Shown: positions 16,864 to 25,822, counted from the stretch's first letter. The stretch is 64,000 nt of DNA from CALACW01 sp963627915 (GCA_963627915.1 CAVGCY010000026.1:62001-126000); one strand, 5' to 3'. Made by a program: numbers and translations. The notes: a model not told the origin generated them from the sequence alone.

Positions 16864-17886
16864 ATGAAGAAATCAAGAATTATCGCCGTGCTTCTCGCGC
16901 TCGTTGTTGCGCTGTCCGTATTCGCGTCATGCTCAAATTCAGCCGCGCAGGAAAACGAAGTTTCGACCGCCGAGCCGGCAAGCGTACAAAACCGGTCCGC
17001 GTCCGCCGACATAAAAATCGGAGTTCTCAAAGGACCTACGGGCATGGGAGCGGCTTACCTTTGGGATAAGTCCGAACAGGGAGAAACCGTAGACAAATAC
17101 TCGTTCTCGCTTGAAACCGACGCGTCCGTAATGGGCGGTAAGCTTATAAGCGGAGAATATGACATCGCGGCAATTCCCACAAATGCTGCGGCCGCGCTTG
17201 CAAAAAAATCAGACGGAAAGGTTCAGGTTCTGGCCGTAAATACGCTCGGAACGCTGTATGTCCTTTCAAAAAACGAAATTTCGTCTATAAAGGAGCTTGA
17301 AAACAAAACAGTTCTCACCTCCGGTCAGGGTTCCGCCGCCGATTACGTATTTCAGTATGTTCTTAAACAGAACGGACTTACTCCCGGCGAAAACATTACG
17401 CTCGAATATGCGGCAGAACATTCCGAGGCTCTTACAAAAGCCGTCAAAGGCGAAGCTGATATCGTTATGCTCCCCGAACCGTTTGTAACTCAGCTTACGG
17501 TTAAAAATGCGGAATATAAAATCTGCCTTGACCTCACGAAGGAATGGAACGCCTGCTGCGACGGAGAGCTTTGCCTCGGCGCGCTCGCGGTAAACACGGC
17601 TTTTGCGCAAAAGAACGCCGATAAAATATCAAGGTTTCTGACTGAATATAAGGAAAGCGTCGACTTTACGAACGCTTCGCCGGAGGAAGCCGGAAAGATT
17701 ATAGAAAAGTGCGATATTCTGGCGGCCGCCGTTGCGCAGAGCGCTATTCCGAACTGCAACATAACATGTATAACGGGCGCGGAAATGAAAGAAAATCTCG
17801 TTTCGTTCTATCAGGTTCTCCTTGACTTCAACCCCTCGGCAATCGGAGGAGAAATGCCGTCCGACAGCTTCTACTACGGAGCCTGA
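16864..17886 (+). CDS. ABC importer substrate-binding lipoprotein, NMT1/SsuA-like
   Basis: A 340-residue lipoprotein. The signal sequence ends in the lipobox SVFASC (cysteine near residue 20), followed by an acidic linker. The body has the two-lobed NMT1/SsuA-type binding fold, with KIGVLKGPTGMGAAYLW at the first strand, SGEYDIAAIPTNAAAALAK, and EADIVMLPEPFV. Relatives bind sulfonates, taurine, nitrate, pyrimidine precursors or metals, so the substrate cannot be read off. It is followed by a matching permease and ATPase, giving a full importer. The stable hairpin after it suggests the binding protein is made in excess over the membrane parts. Confidence 0.88.
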   Translation: MKKSRIIAVLLALVVALSVFASCSNSAAQENEVSTAEPASVQNRSASADIKIGVLKGPTGMGAAYLWDKSEQGETVDKYSFSLETDASVMGGKLISGEYDIAAIPTNAAAALAKKSDGKVQVLAVNTLGTLYVLSKNEISSIKELENKTVLTSGQGSAADYVFQYVLKQNGLTPGENITLEYAAEHSEALTKAVKGEADIVMLPEPFVTQLTVKNAEYKICLDLTKEWNACCDGELCLGALAVNTAFAQKNADKISRFLTEYKESVDFTNASPEEAGKIIEKCDILAAAVAQSAIPNCNITCITGAEMKENLVSFYQVLLDFNPSAIGGEMPSDSFYYGA

Positions 17887-17908
17887 TTATTATTTAATAA
17901 ATTATAAA

Positions 17909-17943
17909 TTCGGGGATGTAAAGCGCGTTTTTACACCCCCGAA
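17909..17943 (+). terminator. Intercistronic hairpin between binding-protein and permease genes
   Basis: TTCGGGGATGTAAA pairs with TTTACACCCCCGAA (one bulge) across a GC-containing loop. There is no long T tract, so it is more likely a partial terminator or an mRNA-stabilising hairpin that sets binding protein above permease. Confidence 0.65.
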
Positions 17944-17967
17944 ATAAATTTCCGGAGTAATTAAGCG

Positions 17968-18744
17968 ATGAAAAAAACGATAAAATATATAATTACGGCT
18001 TTAATATGGCTCGGAATATGGCAGATACTGAGCATGGCGGCGAACCTTGAAATGCTCCTGCCCTCCCCCGCAGGAACATTAAAAGCCTTAATTTCATTAG
18101 CGAAAACCGAAAGCTTCCGATTAAGCATTTTATATACTCTTATGCGTATAGCGACCGGTTTCACGCTCGGATGCGTAATCGGAATCATTCCGGGCTTTAT
18201 AACGTTTTTTTTCAAAAGCTCCCGAACATTTTTCTCACCGCTTCTGCACATAATCAAGGCGACGCCTGTCGCGTCATTTATAATTCTTGCTCTCGTATGG
18301 ATGAAATCATCGTTCGTTCCGTCTTTTATATCCGCGCTTATTGTAATACCGTTCGTGTGGTCCAACGTCAATACGGGGCTGAAAAGCGCAGACCCGCTCC
18401 TGCTTGAAGCGTCATGCGCGTTCGCGGTTCCGATGAAAAAAAAGCTTAAAAGCATTTATTTTCCCGCGCTCAAGCCGTATCTGCTCTCGGCGTTTTCGAC
18501 GGCGGCGGGACTTGCGTGGAAAGCCGGAGTTGCGGCGGAAGTTATTTGCTATCCCCCGTATTCAATCGGCAAGGGGATATATAATTCAAAAATTTATCTC
18601 GAAACGCCCGAGCTTTTCGCATGGACGGCGACTGTTATAATACTGAGCGCGGGACTTGAAAAACTGATATTATTTATAACGAAAAAAACCGGGGCGAAAA
18701 AAAATGATCGAACTGAAAAACGTATCGAAATCATACGGGGATAA
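17968..18744 (+). CDS. ABC importer permease, SsuC/TauC-like
   Basis: A 258-residue inner-membrane permease of the binding-protein-dependent type with six predicted helices. The first helix is ALIWLGIWQILSMAA. The cytoplasmic EAA loop that docks the ATPase is seen as LLLEASCAFAVPMKKK. KATPVASFIILALVWMKSS matches the SsuC/TauC/NrtB branch. GGAG lies 11 nt before the ATG. The last 41 bases overlap the ATPase gene in another frame, so the two are translationally coupled. The substrate is unknown and shared with the binding protein upstream. Confidence 0.88.
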   Translation: MKKTIKYIITALIWLGIWQILSMAANLEMLLPSPAGTLKALISLAKTESFRLSILYTLMRIATGFTLGCVIGIIPGFITFFFKSSRTFFSPLLHIIKATPVASFIILALVWMKSSFVPSFISALIVIPFVWSNVNTGLKSADPLLLEASCAFAVPMKKKLKSIYFPALKPYLLSAFSTAAGLAWKAGVAAEVICYPPYSIGKGIYNSKIYLETPELFAWTATVIILSAGLEKLILFITKKTGAKKNDRTEKRIEIIRG

Positions 18745-19297
18745 AAAAATAATCGAATCGCTCTCGTGTTCGTTCGAGTATGGAAAAACATACGTTCTGA
18801 CAGGCAGATCGGGCATAGGCAAAACTACGCTTATGCGCGTGATGTCGGGACTTGAAAAATATTCGGGCGAAATAACGGGACTTGAAAAAATGAGAAAGAC
18901 GTTCCTTTTTCCGGAGGACAGACTTCTTGAAAATCTTACGGCAAGTGAAAACATACGATTTGTTTATCCGGAATTTAATAATGAAAAAGAATGGTTCTCG
19001 CGTTTTATGCTTGAAGGGTGCGAAGAAATGAAAATCGGCGAAATGAGCACGGGAATGAAAAGACGGCTGTCGTTAATGCGTGCGTTTGTTTACTCGGGAG
19101 ACGTTTTTTTTCTCGACGAGCCGACAAACGGCATAGACCCCGAAACAGCGGAAACGACGCTTAAAGCAATGAAAGAATTGTTAAAAGGAAAAACCGCGTT
19201 TATTATAAGCCATTCCGAACGTGACGCGAAATATCTTGCCGACGTCGAAATAAACCTCGTTTCATCGCCCGTACGCGACCTGACATTCGTCAAATAA
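18704..19297 (+). CDS. Minimal ABC ATPase of the importer
   Basis: A 197-residue ABC ATPase, short for the family (240-260 usual). Walker A is TGRSGIGKTTLMR near residue 35, the Q-loop region is compressed (TFLFPEDRLLENLTASENI), the signature is MSTGMKRRLSL where LSGGQ is usual, Walker B is VFFLDEPTNGID, and the H-loop is IISHSERD. All nucleotide-contact elements are present, so it is probably active. The glutamine of the Q-loop seems replaced or moved. The start ATG lies inside the permease gene. It energises the SsuABC-like importer. No accessory C-terminal domain is present. Confidence 0.88.
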   Translation: MIELKNVSKSYGDKKIIESLSCSFEYGKTYVLTGRSGIGKTTLMRVMSGLEKYSGEITGLEKMRKTFLFPEDRLLENLTASENIRFVYPEFNNEKEWFSRFMLEGCEEMKIGEMSTGMKRRLSLMRAFVYSGDVFFLDEPTNGIDPETAETTLKAMKELLKGKTAFIISHSERDAKYLADVEINLVSSPVRDLTFVK

Positions 19298-19329
19298 ATA
19301 AAAGCTTTTATAACTATTTTTTATTTTTC

Positions 19330-19358
19330 TTGCAATAGTCTGCCTTTTTATGTATAAT
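19330..19358 (+). promoter_or_regulatory. Promoter of the M28 peptidase gene
   Basis: TTGCAA (19330-19335), a 17-nt spacer, and TATAAT (19353-19358), 36 nt before the chosen ATG. Confidence 0.75.
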
Positions 19359-19394
19359 TAAAAAAAATTATATTTTTTGAAAGGAAAGAACAGG

Positions 19395-20657
19395 ATGAAA
19401 TCAGAAGAATCCATGCCCAATTACCGCCCTAAGGTAAGAGAGTATACAAACTACGCGATTAAAAGCGTAAAAAACGTCTGCAAGGCTTACGGTCCAAGAC
19501 CCGTCGGCAGCGAAACCGAAAAACAGGCTCAGGAATACATGGTCAAGGACCTTGAAACCTGCTGCGACGAGGTCAAAAGAGAAGAATTTAAATGCTCTGA
19601 CAAGGCGTTTATGGCGTGGGTTCCCCTCGGAGCCGTTCTTATAATTTTAAGCACGCTTTCGTTTACGTTCGGTGCGCCCGTACTTTCGATAGTATTTAAC
19701 GTTCTTGCGCTTTTCTTTATAGTTACCGAATTTATTTTCTACATCCCCGTACTCGACGTATTTTTTCCAAAAAAAACCTCCGGCAACGTTATCGGAGTAA
19801 GAAAACCGACAGGTGACGTTAAGAGAAGAATTATTTTTTCGGGTCATACGGATTCCGCATTTGAATGGACATACACGTATCACGGCGGCAGACCCGCGGT
19901 CATGACGATAATTATTACCGCCGTCGTCGATATTCTGTTGGGACTTATTTCAGGCATTGTCTTAACTGTAATGAACGGAGCGTTCTGCTCAATCGTTTGG
20001 TCCGACGATATCGCCGTCGGATTCAAAATCACCGCGGTCGTTACATATGTCTGTCTCCCCGTTATCGTAGCTGCAATCGGCTTTTGCAACTACAAACGTC
20101 CCGTTACCGGAGCAAATGACGATCTCACAGGTACGTTTATATCCTGCGCCGTCGCTAAATTCATGGCGGCTAACAACTTCCGTTTTGAAAACACGGAAAT
20201 TATGGTACTCTGCGCAGGCGGAGAGGAGGCCGGTCTCAGAGGCTCATCCGCATTCGCAAAGGCTCATCCCGAGCTTCTCAACGACGGAGTGGAAACTATA
20301 TTCGTAGGACTTGACACAATCTGCGAAATCGAGTTTGCTAAAATTTACGATAAGGATATGACCGGTATGGTCAAGAACTCGCCCGAAGTTGCCCGTCTTA
20401 TTCAGAAAGCGGCAAAGCAGGCGTGCGATATCGAGGTTCCGATAGGAACCATCGAACTCGGAGCTACAGACGCGGCGGCTATGTCAAGAGCGGGATTCAA
20501 GGCTTCGTCCATGGTAATGATGGATCCCTCGCCGGCAAGATATTACCACACCCGTCTTGACACTCCGGAGTTTTTAAGCCCCAAGGCTATCGAAACGGGT
20601 CTTCTCACCGCACTCGAAGCGGCGTTTATCTTTGATGAAAAAGGTCTTAAAGACTGA
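19395..20657 (+). CDS. Membrane M28-family zinc peptidase
   Basis: A 420-residue protein related to M28 aminopeptidases. Likely zinc ligands are visible in order: the histidine of SGHTDSAFEW, the aspartate of GANDDLTGT, CAGGEEAG (catalytic and ligand glutamates), the aspartate of VGLDTICEIE, and the histidine of YYHTRLDTPE. Two hydrophobic hairpins interrupt it. One, about residues 70-120, lies before the first ligand. The other, about residues 170-235, lies between the first and second ligands, so membrane helices are inserted into the catalytic domain. ATG 19395 is chosen because AAAGGA lies about 9 nt upstream, whereas the TTG at 19377 precedes that site. Substrate unknown. Confidence 0.85.
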   Translation: MKSEESMPNYRPKVREYTNYAIKSVKNVCKAYGPRPVGSETEKQAQEYMVKDLETCCDEVKREEFKCSDKAFMAWVPLGAVLIILSTLSFTFGAPVLSIVFNVLALFFIVTEFIFYIPVLDVFFPKKTSGNVIGVRKPTGDVKRRIIFSGHTDSAFEWTYTYHGGRPAVMTIIITAVVDILLGLISGIVLTVMNGAFCSIVWSDDIAVGFKITAVVTYVCLPVIVAAIGFCNYKRPVTGANDDLTGTFISCAVAKFMAANNFRFENTEIMVLCAGGEEAGLRGSSAFAKAHPELLNDGVETIFVGLDTICEIEFAKIYDKDMTGMVKNSPEVARLIQKAAKQACDIEVPIGTIELGATDAAAMSRAGFKASSMVMMDPSPARYYHTRLDTPEFLSPKAIETGLLTALEAAFIFDEKGLKD

Positions 20658-20739
20658 TAAAAACCGTGCAAAATTTCGCTTTGTATTTGTTATAATACAA
20701 TTTATCGTATATTTCTAAAGAAACAAAACCAAATAAATT

Positions 20740-20766
20740 CCCCGCTCCGTGCGGGGATTTCTTCTT
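20740..20766 (+). terminator. Terminator after M28 peptidase gene
   Basis: CCCCGC-TCCGT-GCGGGG hairpin followed by ATTTCTTCTT. Confidence 0.8.
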
Positions 20767-20826
20767 GCATAGCTTATAATTATGTTGTAAAATATTATTA
20801 TAAAAACCGAATCGGAGGAATGCGCC

Positions 20827-21876
20827 ATGCGCCGTATTGACCTTAATAACAAAACAGTTCTCGTCACGGGGGCGGCGGGATTTATCGGAGCAAATTTATG
20901 TATGAAACTGCTGACCGATTTTGACTCAATCCGCGTCGTCGGACTCGACAATGTAAACGATTATTACGATATAAAGCTCAAGGAATACAGACTTTCTCTT
21001 CTTTCAAAATTCGAGAATTTTATATTTATAAAAGGCGATATAAGCGACAAAGAAACGGTGGAAAACGTATTCTGCGAATACAGACCGTCGGTTACGGTAA
21101 ACCTCGCCGCGCAGGCGGGCGTGCGCTATTCTATAACGAATCCCGACGCATATATTTCGAGCAATCTCGTAGGCTTTTTCAATATCCTCGAAGCGTGCCG
21201 GAACTATCCGACCGAACATCTTGTTTACGCGTCGAGTTCGTCCGTTTACGGCTCGAACAAAAAAGTTCCCTACTCTGTCGACGATAAGGTTGATAACCCC
21301 GTTTCGCTCTACGCCGCCACAAAAAAATCAAACGAGCTTATGGCTCATGCGTATTCAAAGCTCTACGACATCCCCTGCACGGGACTGAGATTTTTCACGG
21401 TTTACGGTCCTGCAGGCAGACCGGATATGGCATACTTCGGATTTACGAATAAACTGATAAAAGGCGAAACTATTAAAATATTCAACTACGGCAACTGCAA
21501 GCGCGATTTTACTTACGTCGACGATATTGTCGAGGGAGTACAGCGCGTTATGCAGGGCGCGCCCGACAAACGGACGGGTGACGACGGACTGCCGATTCCC
21601 CCTTGCGCCGTTTATAATATCGGAAACTCAAATCCCGAGAATCTGTTAAATTTTGTGGAGATTTTACAGCAGGAGCTTGTCAGAGCCGGCGTCCTTGCCG
21701 AGGATTACGACTTTGAATCGCATAAAGAGTTAGTCCCCATGCAGCCCGGCGACGTCCCCGTAACATACGCGGACGTTTCCGCGCTCGAACGCGATTATAA
21801 TTTCAAGCCCTCAACCGATTTAAGAACGGGACTTCGCCGATTCGCAAAATGGTACAAAGAATTTTATCTGAAATAA
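20827..21876 (+). CDS. NAD-dependent UDP-sugar epimerase (UDP-glucuronate 4-epimerase-like)
   Basis: A 349-residue extended-SDR enzyme. The N-terminal NAD site is TGAAGFIGANL at about residues 14-24. NLAAQAGVRYSI is typical of the UDP-glucuronate epimerase (CapI/LpsL) branch, as is the LDNVNDYYD loop. The catalytic YAATK with an upstream SSSSVYG serine is intact, and RDFTYVDDIVEGV lies in the substrate domain. It would interconvert UDP-glucuronate and UDP-galacturonate for surface polysaccharide. The start follows CGGAGG. It stands alone between terminators, with no glycosyltransferase nearby, so its product pathway is elsewhere in the genome. Confidence 0.88.
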   Translation: MRRIDLNNKTVLVTGAAGFIGANLCMKLLTDFDSIRVVGLDNVNDYYDIKLKEYRLSLLSKFENFIFIKGDISDKETVENVFCEYRPSVTVNLAAQAGVRYSITNPDAYISSNLVGFFNILEACRNYPTEHLVYASSSSVYGSNKKVPYSVDDKVDNPVSLYAATKKSNELMAHAYSKLYDIPCTGLRFFTVYGPAGRPDMAYFGFTNKLIKGETIKIFNYGNCKRDFTYVDDIVEGVQRVMQGAPDKRTGDDGLPIPPCAVYNIGNSNPENLLNFVEILQQELVRAGVLAEDYDFESHKELVPMQPGDVPVTYADVSALERDYNFKPSTDLRTGLRRFAKWYKEFYLK

Positions 21877-21887
21877 AGATAAGACTG

Positions 21888-21915
21888 CCCCGAAATCATC
21901 AGGTTTCGGGGTCAT
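21888..21915. terminator. Terminator between convergent epimerase and DHHW genes
   Basis: CCCCGAAA / TTTCGGGG 8-bp stem with an 8-nt loop, between two converging genes. The T tract is short in both senses. Confidence 0.7.
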
Positions 21916-21960
21916 TCAATATAAATATCTTACATAAAAGAATCGAATATAATTATCTTC

Positions 21961-23064
21961 TCAGCATATTTCGGCAATCGACGAATCCTGCGCAAAATTC
22001 GGAATATTGTAAAACGCCAGCACCTGCGTAATTCCGTTCGCTTCAATATATTCCGTTACGGAATTTTTATAAAATCGCAAATCAATAAGATGCGTTTCGG
22101 CATAATCGTCAATTACAAACTGAGAAAAACAATTGGCGTACGAATCCTTTAAAATCAGCAATTTTCCCTCACCGCCGCCGGAAATAACCGTAACGGATTG
22201 ATTGGAATTTAAAAACACGGCATATTGGTCCTTTCCGCTAAGATATTTCCTCTCATAAATACTGTCCGTCACATAATTACCGTCGTTATAACTGACAGTA
22301 TGCTCGGCTGTTTTATAATAAGCGGTAATTGTATCGTAAGGGGCAAACGGATAATTGACTTTGTTATAAGCGGTACCGCGAAAATTGTTACATAATTCCA
22401 TACTTTGCCAGGCAGAAATCGGCTGTGCCGTCTTCCCCTGCGCATTCATCCATTCGGCATAACAGAAATAAGCGCCAAGACATGTAAAATGATGATCGGT
22501 CTTATAATATATATACTCGTTACTATGTTGAGATAGAACATCGAACACATTAACGGTATCCAATCCCTGCGATTCGGCATAATCCAAAAGTGTTTTCTGG
22601 TCATAATTCGGCGCGTATGCCGGCAGTTTTTCGGAAAGTATTTGCGACGCCGTCGGAACAAGCACCGCTTGCATCGTTATGCCGGATAATTTCAGCGACT
22701 GCGACAATTTCACAAGAGCTTCTGTATTGTCCGAAAACCGGTTTTTATCATAATCAAAAAAACCGTCAATCAAATAACCGTCCTTACAGAAGAATACTCC
22801 GGAAATTTCAGTTTTTCCGCAAAGTCGCTCCGCCAGGGTTTTCACCGAAATCCAACCGTCCCGCAACGGAAACTGATCGGAAAGATATTTTTCTGTTTCT
22901 GTTCCCATTTTACCGTTAGGAAAATCGGAAAAAGAGATATCGTCCGTCTGAGTTAATATTCTTTTTTCGCATTCGGAATAATATTTATCCGGCACAAGAA
23001 ATTCAGACAGCACGCAGACCGCCAACAGCGCGCAAAACACAAATGTAACAATTTTATTACACAT
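21961..23064 (-). CDS. DHHW-family protein (AlgX/AlgJ-like O-acetylation partner)
   Basis: A 367-residue protein with an N-terminal signal-anchor helix (IVTFVFCALLAVCVLSEF). The body is an SGNH-hydrolase-like fold. The family signature is YKTDHHFTCLGAY at about residue 190, and the downstream KLLILKDSYANCF matches the serine-bearing loop of AlgJ/AlgX-type acetyltransferases. It is expected to sit outside the membrane and complete acyl transfer begun by the MBOAT protein encoded 14 bases upstream. The polymer modified is not known. Together with the MBOAT and DUF4358 genes it forms a three-gene set that I have seen repeatedly in Clostridia. Confidence 0.85.
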   Translation of the reverse strand: MCNKIVTFVFCALLAVCVLSEFLVPDKYYSECEKRILTQTDDISFSDFPNGKMGTETEKYLSDQFPLRDGWISVKTLAERLCGKTEISGVFFCKDGYLIDGFFDYDKNRFSDNTEALVKLSQSLKLSGITMQAVLVPTASQILSEKLPAYAPNYDQKTLLDYAESQGLDTVNVFDVLSQHSNEYIYYKTDHHFTCLGAYFCYAEWMNAQGKTAQPISAWQSMELCNNFRGTAYNKVNYPFAPYDTITAYYKTAEHTVSYNDGNYVTDSIYERKYLSGKDQYAVFLNSNQSVTVISGGGEGKLLILKDSYANCFSQFVIDDYAETHLIDLRFYKNSVTEYIEANGITQVLAFYNIPNFAQDSSIAEIC

Positions 23065-23078
23065 TTTGGCATCCCTTT

Positions 23079-24473
23079 CTAAAAACGAAAATATAAAAAA
23101 GGATTGTACGACCCGCTTATCAAATATGTCAAGGTAAGTCCAAAGACAGCCGTAATGCCGAAAACGTCTGCGGCCGCCGTCAATCCCGTACTATATTTCT
23201 TATTCAATTTACCGTAAAGCCCTGCTCCGACCGGAGTTGCCGCGATTGTACAAAAAAGCAGCAGCGGCAGATAGGATAATAATCGGTAAAATGCCGCAGA
23301 ATTGCAAAATGCCGCCGAGCAGAACATGGTTTTAAGATAAGCGAAGCCCATTCTCAAATCCTCGAACGCGAACAGAACCCAGCCGACAGAGATACACAAC
23401 AGAGTGTAAATATGTCCGACAAATGCGGGTGCTTTTTTCAGTCTTTCCAACATAAAAAACTTTTCAAAAACCAGAATTACGCCGTAAAACACGCCCCACA
23501 GCACATAGTTCCAACCGGCTCCGTGCCAAAAACCGGTCAGAAGCCACACTACGGCTATATTGCGAATCTGCACGGCAAGCCCTTTTCTGTTCCCGCCCAA
23601 AGGAATATATACATAATCTCTAAACCATGTTCCCATCGAGATATGCCACCGCCGCCAAAATTCCGTTACGCTTTTTGAGCAATACGGATAGCTGAAATTT
23701 TCGGAAAAATCGAATCCGAACATTTTACCCAAACCGATTGCCATATCCGAGTAACCCGAAAAGTCAAAATAAATCTGAAAAGCAAATGCAATAATACCAA
23801 GCCACGCCGAAACAACGGTCAAATCGCCCGATTCGAAAATTTCGCTATTCAAAAGCCCTATATTATTTGCAAGCAGTACTTTTTTGCCAAGCCCGCAGAC
23901 AAAACGTTTGACGCCGCAGGCAAACATTTCAAAGGAATGCGTACGCTTATCTATTTGGTCGGCAACGGTCCGATAGCGCACGATAGGTCCGGCGATAAGC
24001 TGAGGAAACAAAGCTACATACGCCCCAAAGGAAATGATATTTTTCTGAGCCTTTACGTCACCGCGGTAAACGTCAATCGTATAGCTCATTGTTTGAAATG
24101 TATAAAATGAAATACCTATGGGAAGCGGAAGATTTAAAAGCGGAATATTGCGTCCGAAAATACCGTTAAACATTCCGATAAAGAAATCCGTGTATTTAAA
24201 AAAGCACAAAAGGCTCATATTTACAATCACGGAAACAAGAAGAGCCGCCTTTGCCTTCTTCGTTCCGCGATACTTCTCCGCCGTAAGACCGCAGCAGTAG
24301 TCAAGGACGGCGGAGAAAATCATCAGCCCGACATAAACCGGTTCACCCCACGCATAGAACAGCAGACTGAACACAAAAAGAATTGTATTTTTCGCTTTTT
24401 CCGGAACAGAATAATACACCGTCAATACGCAGGGCAGAAAACATAATAAAAATGTCAGACCGGAAAATACCAT
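23079..24473 (-). CDS. MBOAT-family O-acyltransferase (AlgI/DltB-like)
   Basis: A 464-residue polytopic membrane protein with roughly ten helices. MBOAT hallmarks are FWRRWHISMGTWFRDYVYIPLGG and, further on, LLTGFWHGAGWNYVLWG, whose histidine is the expected catalytic residue. TMSYTIDVYRG and LIAGPIVRY are also typical of AlgI. It would move acyl groups across the membrane to a cell-surface polymer. The ribosome binding site (GGAGG) lies at the end of the upstream DUF4358 gene, five bases away, so translation is coupled. It acts with the DHHW protein downstream. Confidence 0.93.
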   Translation of the reverse strand: MVFSGLTFLLCFLPCVLTVYYSVPEKAKNTILFVFSLLFYAWGEPVYVGLMIFSAVLDYCCGLTAEKYRGTKKAKAALLVSVIVNMSLLCFFKYTDFFIGMFNGIFGRNIPLLNLPLPIGISFYTFQTMSYTIDVYRGDVKAQKNIISFGAYVALFPQLIAGPIVRYRTVADQIDKRTHSFEMFACGVKRFVCGLGKKVLLANNIGLLNSEIFESGDLTVVSAWLGIIAFAFQIYFDFSGYSDMAIGLGKMFGFDFSENFSYPYCSKSVTEFWRRWHISMGTWFRDYVYIPLGGNRKGLAVQIRNIAVVWLLTGFWHGAGWNYVLWGVFYGVILVFEKFFMLERLKKAPAFVGHIYTLLCISVGWVLFAFEDLRMGFAYLKTMFCSAAFCNSAAFYRLLSYLPLLLFCTIAATPVGAGLYGKLNKKYSTGLTAAADVFGITAVFGLTLTYLISGSYNPFLYFRF

Positions 24474-24478
24474 TCTTT

Positions 24479-25138
24479 TCAGTTTCCTCCGAGCATAGGC
24501 AAATCGCCGTCATTATCATAAGAAGAAATCAACCCGCCCGTACTTCCGTCATCATCCGGAACTACGGCGGAATTTTCCGGCAAAGCGCCGAACACGGATT
24601 TAACAGCCTCATCAATCTTATCATATTCATCTGCCGCAAGCTTATTTTCCGCTTCGCTGTCTTCGCCGTCATAACCCGCGCCCGCAATAATATACATTAC
24701 GTAACATCCGTTTTGATAAATTCTTGCATTTAAGACCTTAGCCGTACCAAACGGATATTGACGAATGTATTCAACCATACGTGCATAGCTTTCATTCAGG
24801 ACTTCTACAGCCTTGTCCTCATACCCATTTTTAACCTTGAGAATTATTACCGTATCCGGATTTACACTGCTGATGGAATTTTGTTTTGCGGCATAACTCT
24901 CAATTTCGGAAAGATCCAAACCGATTGTATTTTGAAGATAATCACTCTGAATATCCGAATCGCAGAGATAGTTATCCTTTCCGACAGCGTCCGCTATTTT
25001 CTGTTCAATTTCCGCGGGCGTAACGGAGATATCTGCGGTTTTTTTATTGCCGCTGTCGTTTGTGTTAACGTTTGAGGCACAGGACGCAAAGCACAGCGCC
25101 GTTACGGCTGAGAGGAGGATTAATGCAATTTTTTTCAT
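24479..25138 (-). CDS. DUF4358 domain lipoprotein
   Basis: A 219-residue lipoprotein. The signal peptide ends in a lipobox (LCFASC, cysteine near residue 20), followed by a short polar linker. The domain runs from about residue 40 to 160 (SVTPAEIEQKIADAVG, DLSEIESYAAKQ, NPDTVIILKVKNG) and matches the DUF4358 pattern found next to MBOAT and DHHW genes in Clostridia. Its role in the acylation complex is unknown; it may bind or position the acceptor polymer at the membrane surface. It is the first gene of the three-gene operon. GGAG lies upstream of the ATG. The C-terminus is acidic and glycine-rich. Confidence 0.8.
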   Translation of the reverse strand: MKKIALILLSAVTALCFASCASNVNTNDSGNKKTADISVTPAEIEQKIADAVGKDNYLCDSDIQSDYLQNTIGLDLSEIESYAAKQNSISSVNPDTVIILKVKNGYEDKAVEVLNESYARMVEYIRQYPFGTAKVLNARIYQNGCYVMYIIAGAGYDGEDSEAENKLAADEYDKIDEAVKSVFGALPENSAVVPDDDGSTGGLISSYDNDGDLPMLGGN

Positions 25139-25244
25139 TTCTTGGTAAACTCCTTTTTATATGTCGTTATTTTTGAGGCACTTTTTATCAGCGCCGCGGC
25201 GTAATGCTCCGTAACGCTATTCTCATGCTTCTGTAAATAAGACA

Positions 25245-25298
25245 ACGAAAAAAGAAAAAATGTCGAAGGAATTTAAAAAAATTTCTCCGACATTTTTT
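25245..25298 (-). terminator. Terminator after ybaK
   Basis: On the minus strand TGTCGGAGAAATTT pairs with AAATTCCTTCGACA, followed by TTTTTTCTTTTTT. Confidence 0.8.
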
Positions 25299-25342
25299 AT
25301 TTGTGAAAAATTGCAAATTCCAAACAGGAAAGTGCGCGGTAT

Positions 25343-25822
25343 TTATTTAACAATATCCGCGTATTTGATTCTAATAACCTTTTCAACGTCTTTCGGCGAA
25401 ATTTCGACCTGATAGCCTATTTTGCCCGCGGAAAAGAATATTTTATCGAAATTCCTTGCCGTTTCATGAAAAACCGTATCAAAAAACTTTTTCATTCCGA
25501 TAGGGGAACAGCCGCCGTGAACGTAGCCCGTCAGAGGAAGCAAATCTTTTGATTTCAGCATTTCTATCGACTTTTCACCAACCGCCGAAGCGGCCTTTTT
25601 CAAATCGAGTTCCTCGGCAACGGGGACGACGAACACATAATTTCTGCCCGTTTTTCCGACCGTTACAAGCGTTTTAAATACACATTCGGGATTCTGACCG
25701 AGAACGGCTGCAACCTCCGTTCCGCTTATTGCGTCGGTATCGGCATAACAGTGACTTTCATATTTAACTTTTTTTGCCTCAAGTACGCGCATTACGTTTG
25801 TTTTTTCGATTTTCTGAGCCAT
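25343..25822 (-). CDS. ybaK: YbaK/EbsC-type Cys-tRNA(Pro) deacylase
   Basis: A 159-residue protein of the YbaK family. These are trans-acting editing enzymes that hydrolyse cysteine mischarged on tRNA-Pro. Family segments are FKTLVTVGKTGRNYVFVVPV, LDLKKAASAVGEKSIEML with the conserved lysine, and LLPLTGYVHGGCSPIGMKK, the glycine-rich active-site loop. The length is normal. The ATG lies directly before the stop of the aldo/keto reductase gene (no gap), so it is translated from the same message; a functional link between the two is not evident. A strong terminator follows. Confidence 0.9.
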   Translation of the reverse strand: MAQKIEKTNVMRVLEAKKVKYESHCYADTDAISGTEVAAVLGQNPECVFKTLVTVGKTGRNYVFVVPVAEELDLKKAASAVGEKSIEMLKSKDLLPLTGYVHGGCSPIGMKKFFDTVFHETARNFDKIFFSAGKIGYQVEISPKDVEKVIRIKYADIVK

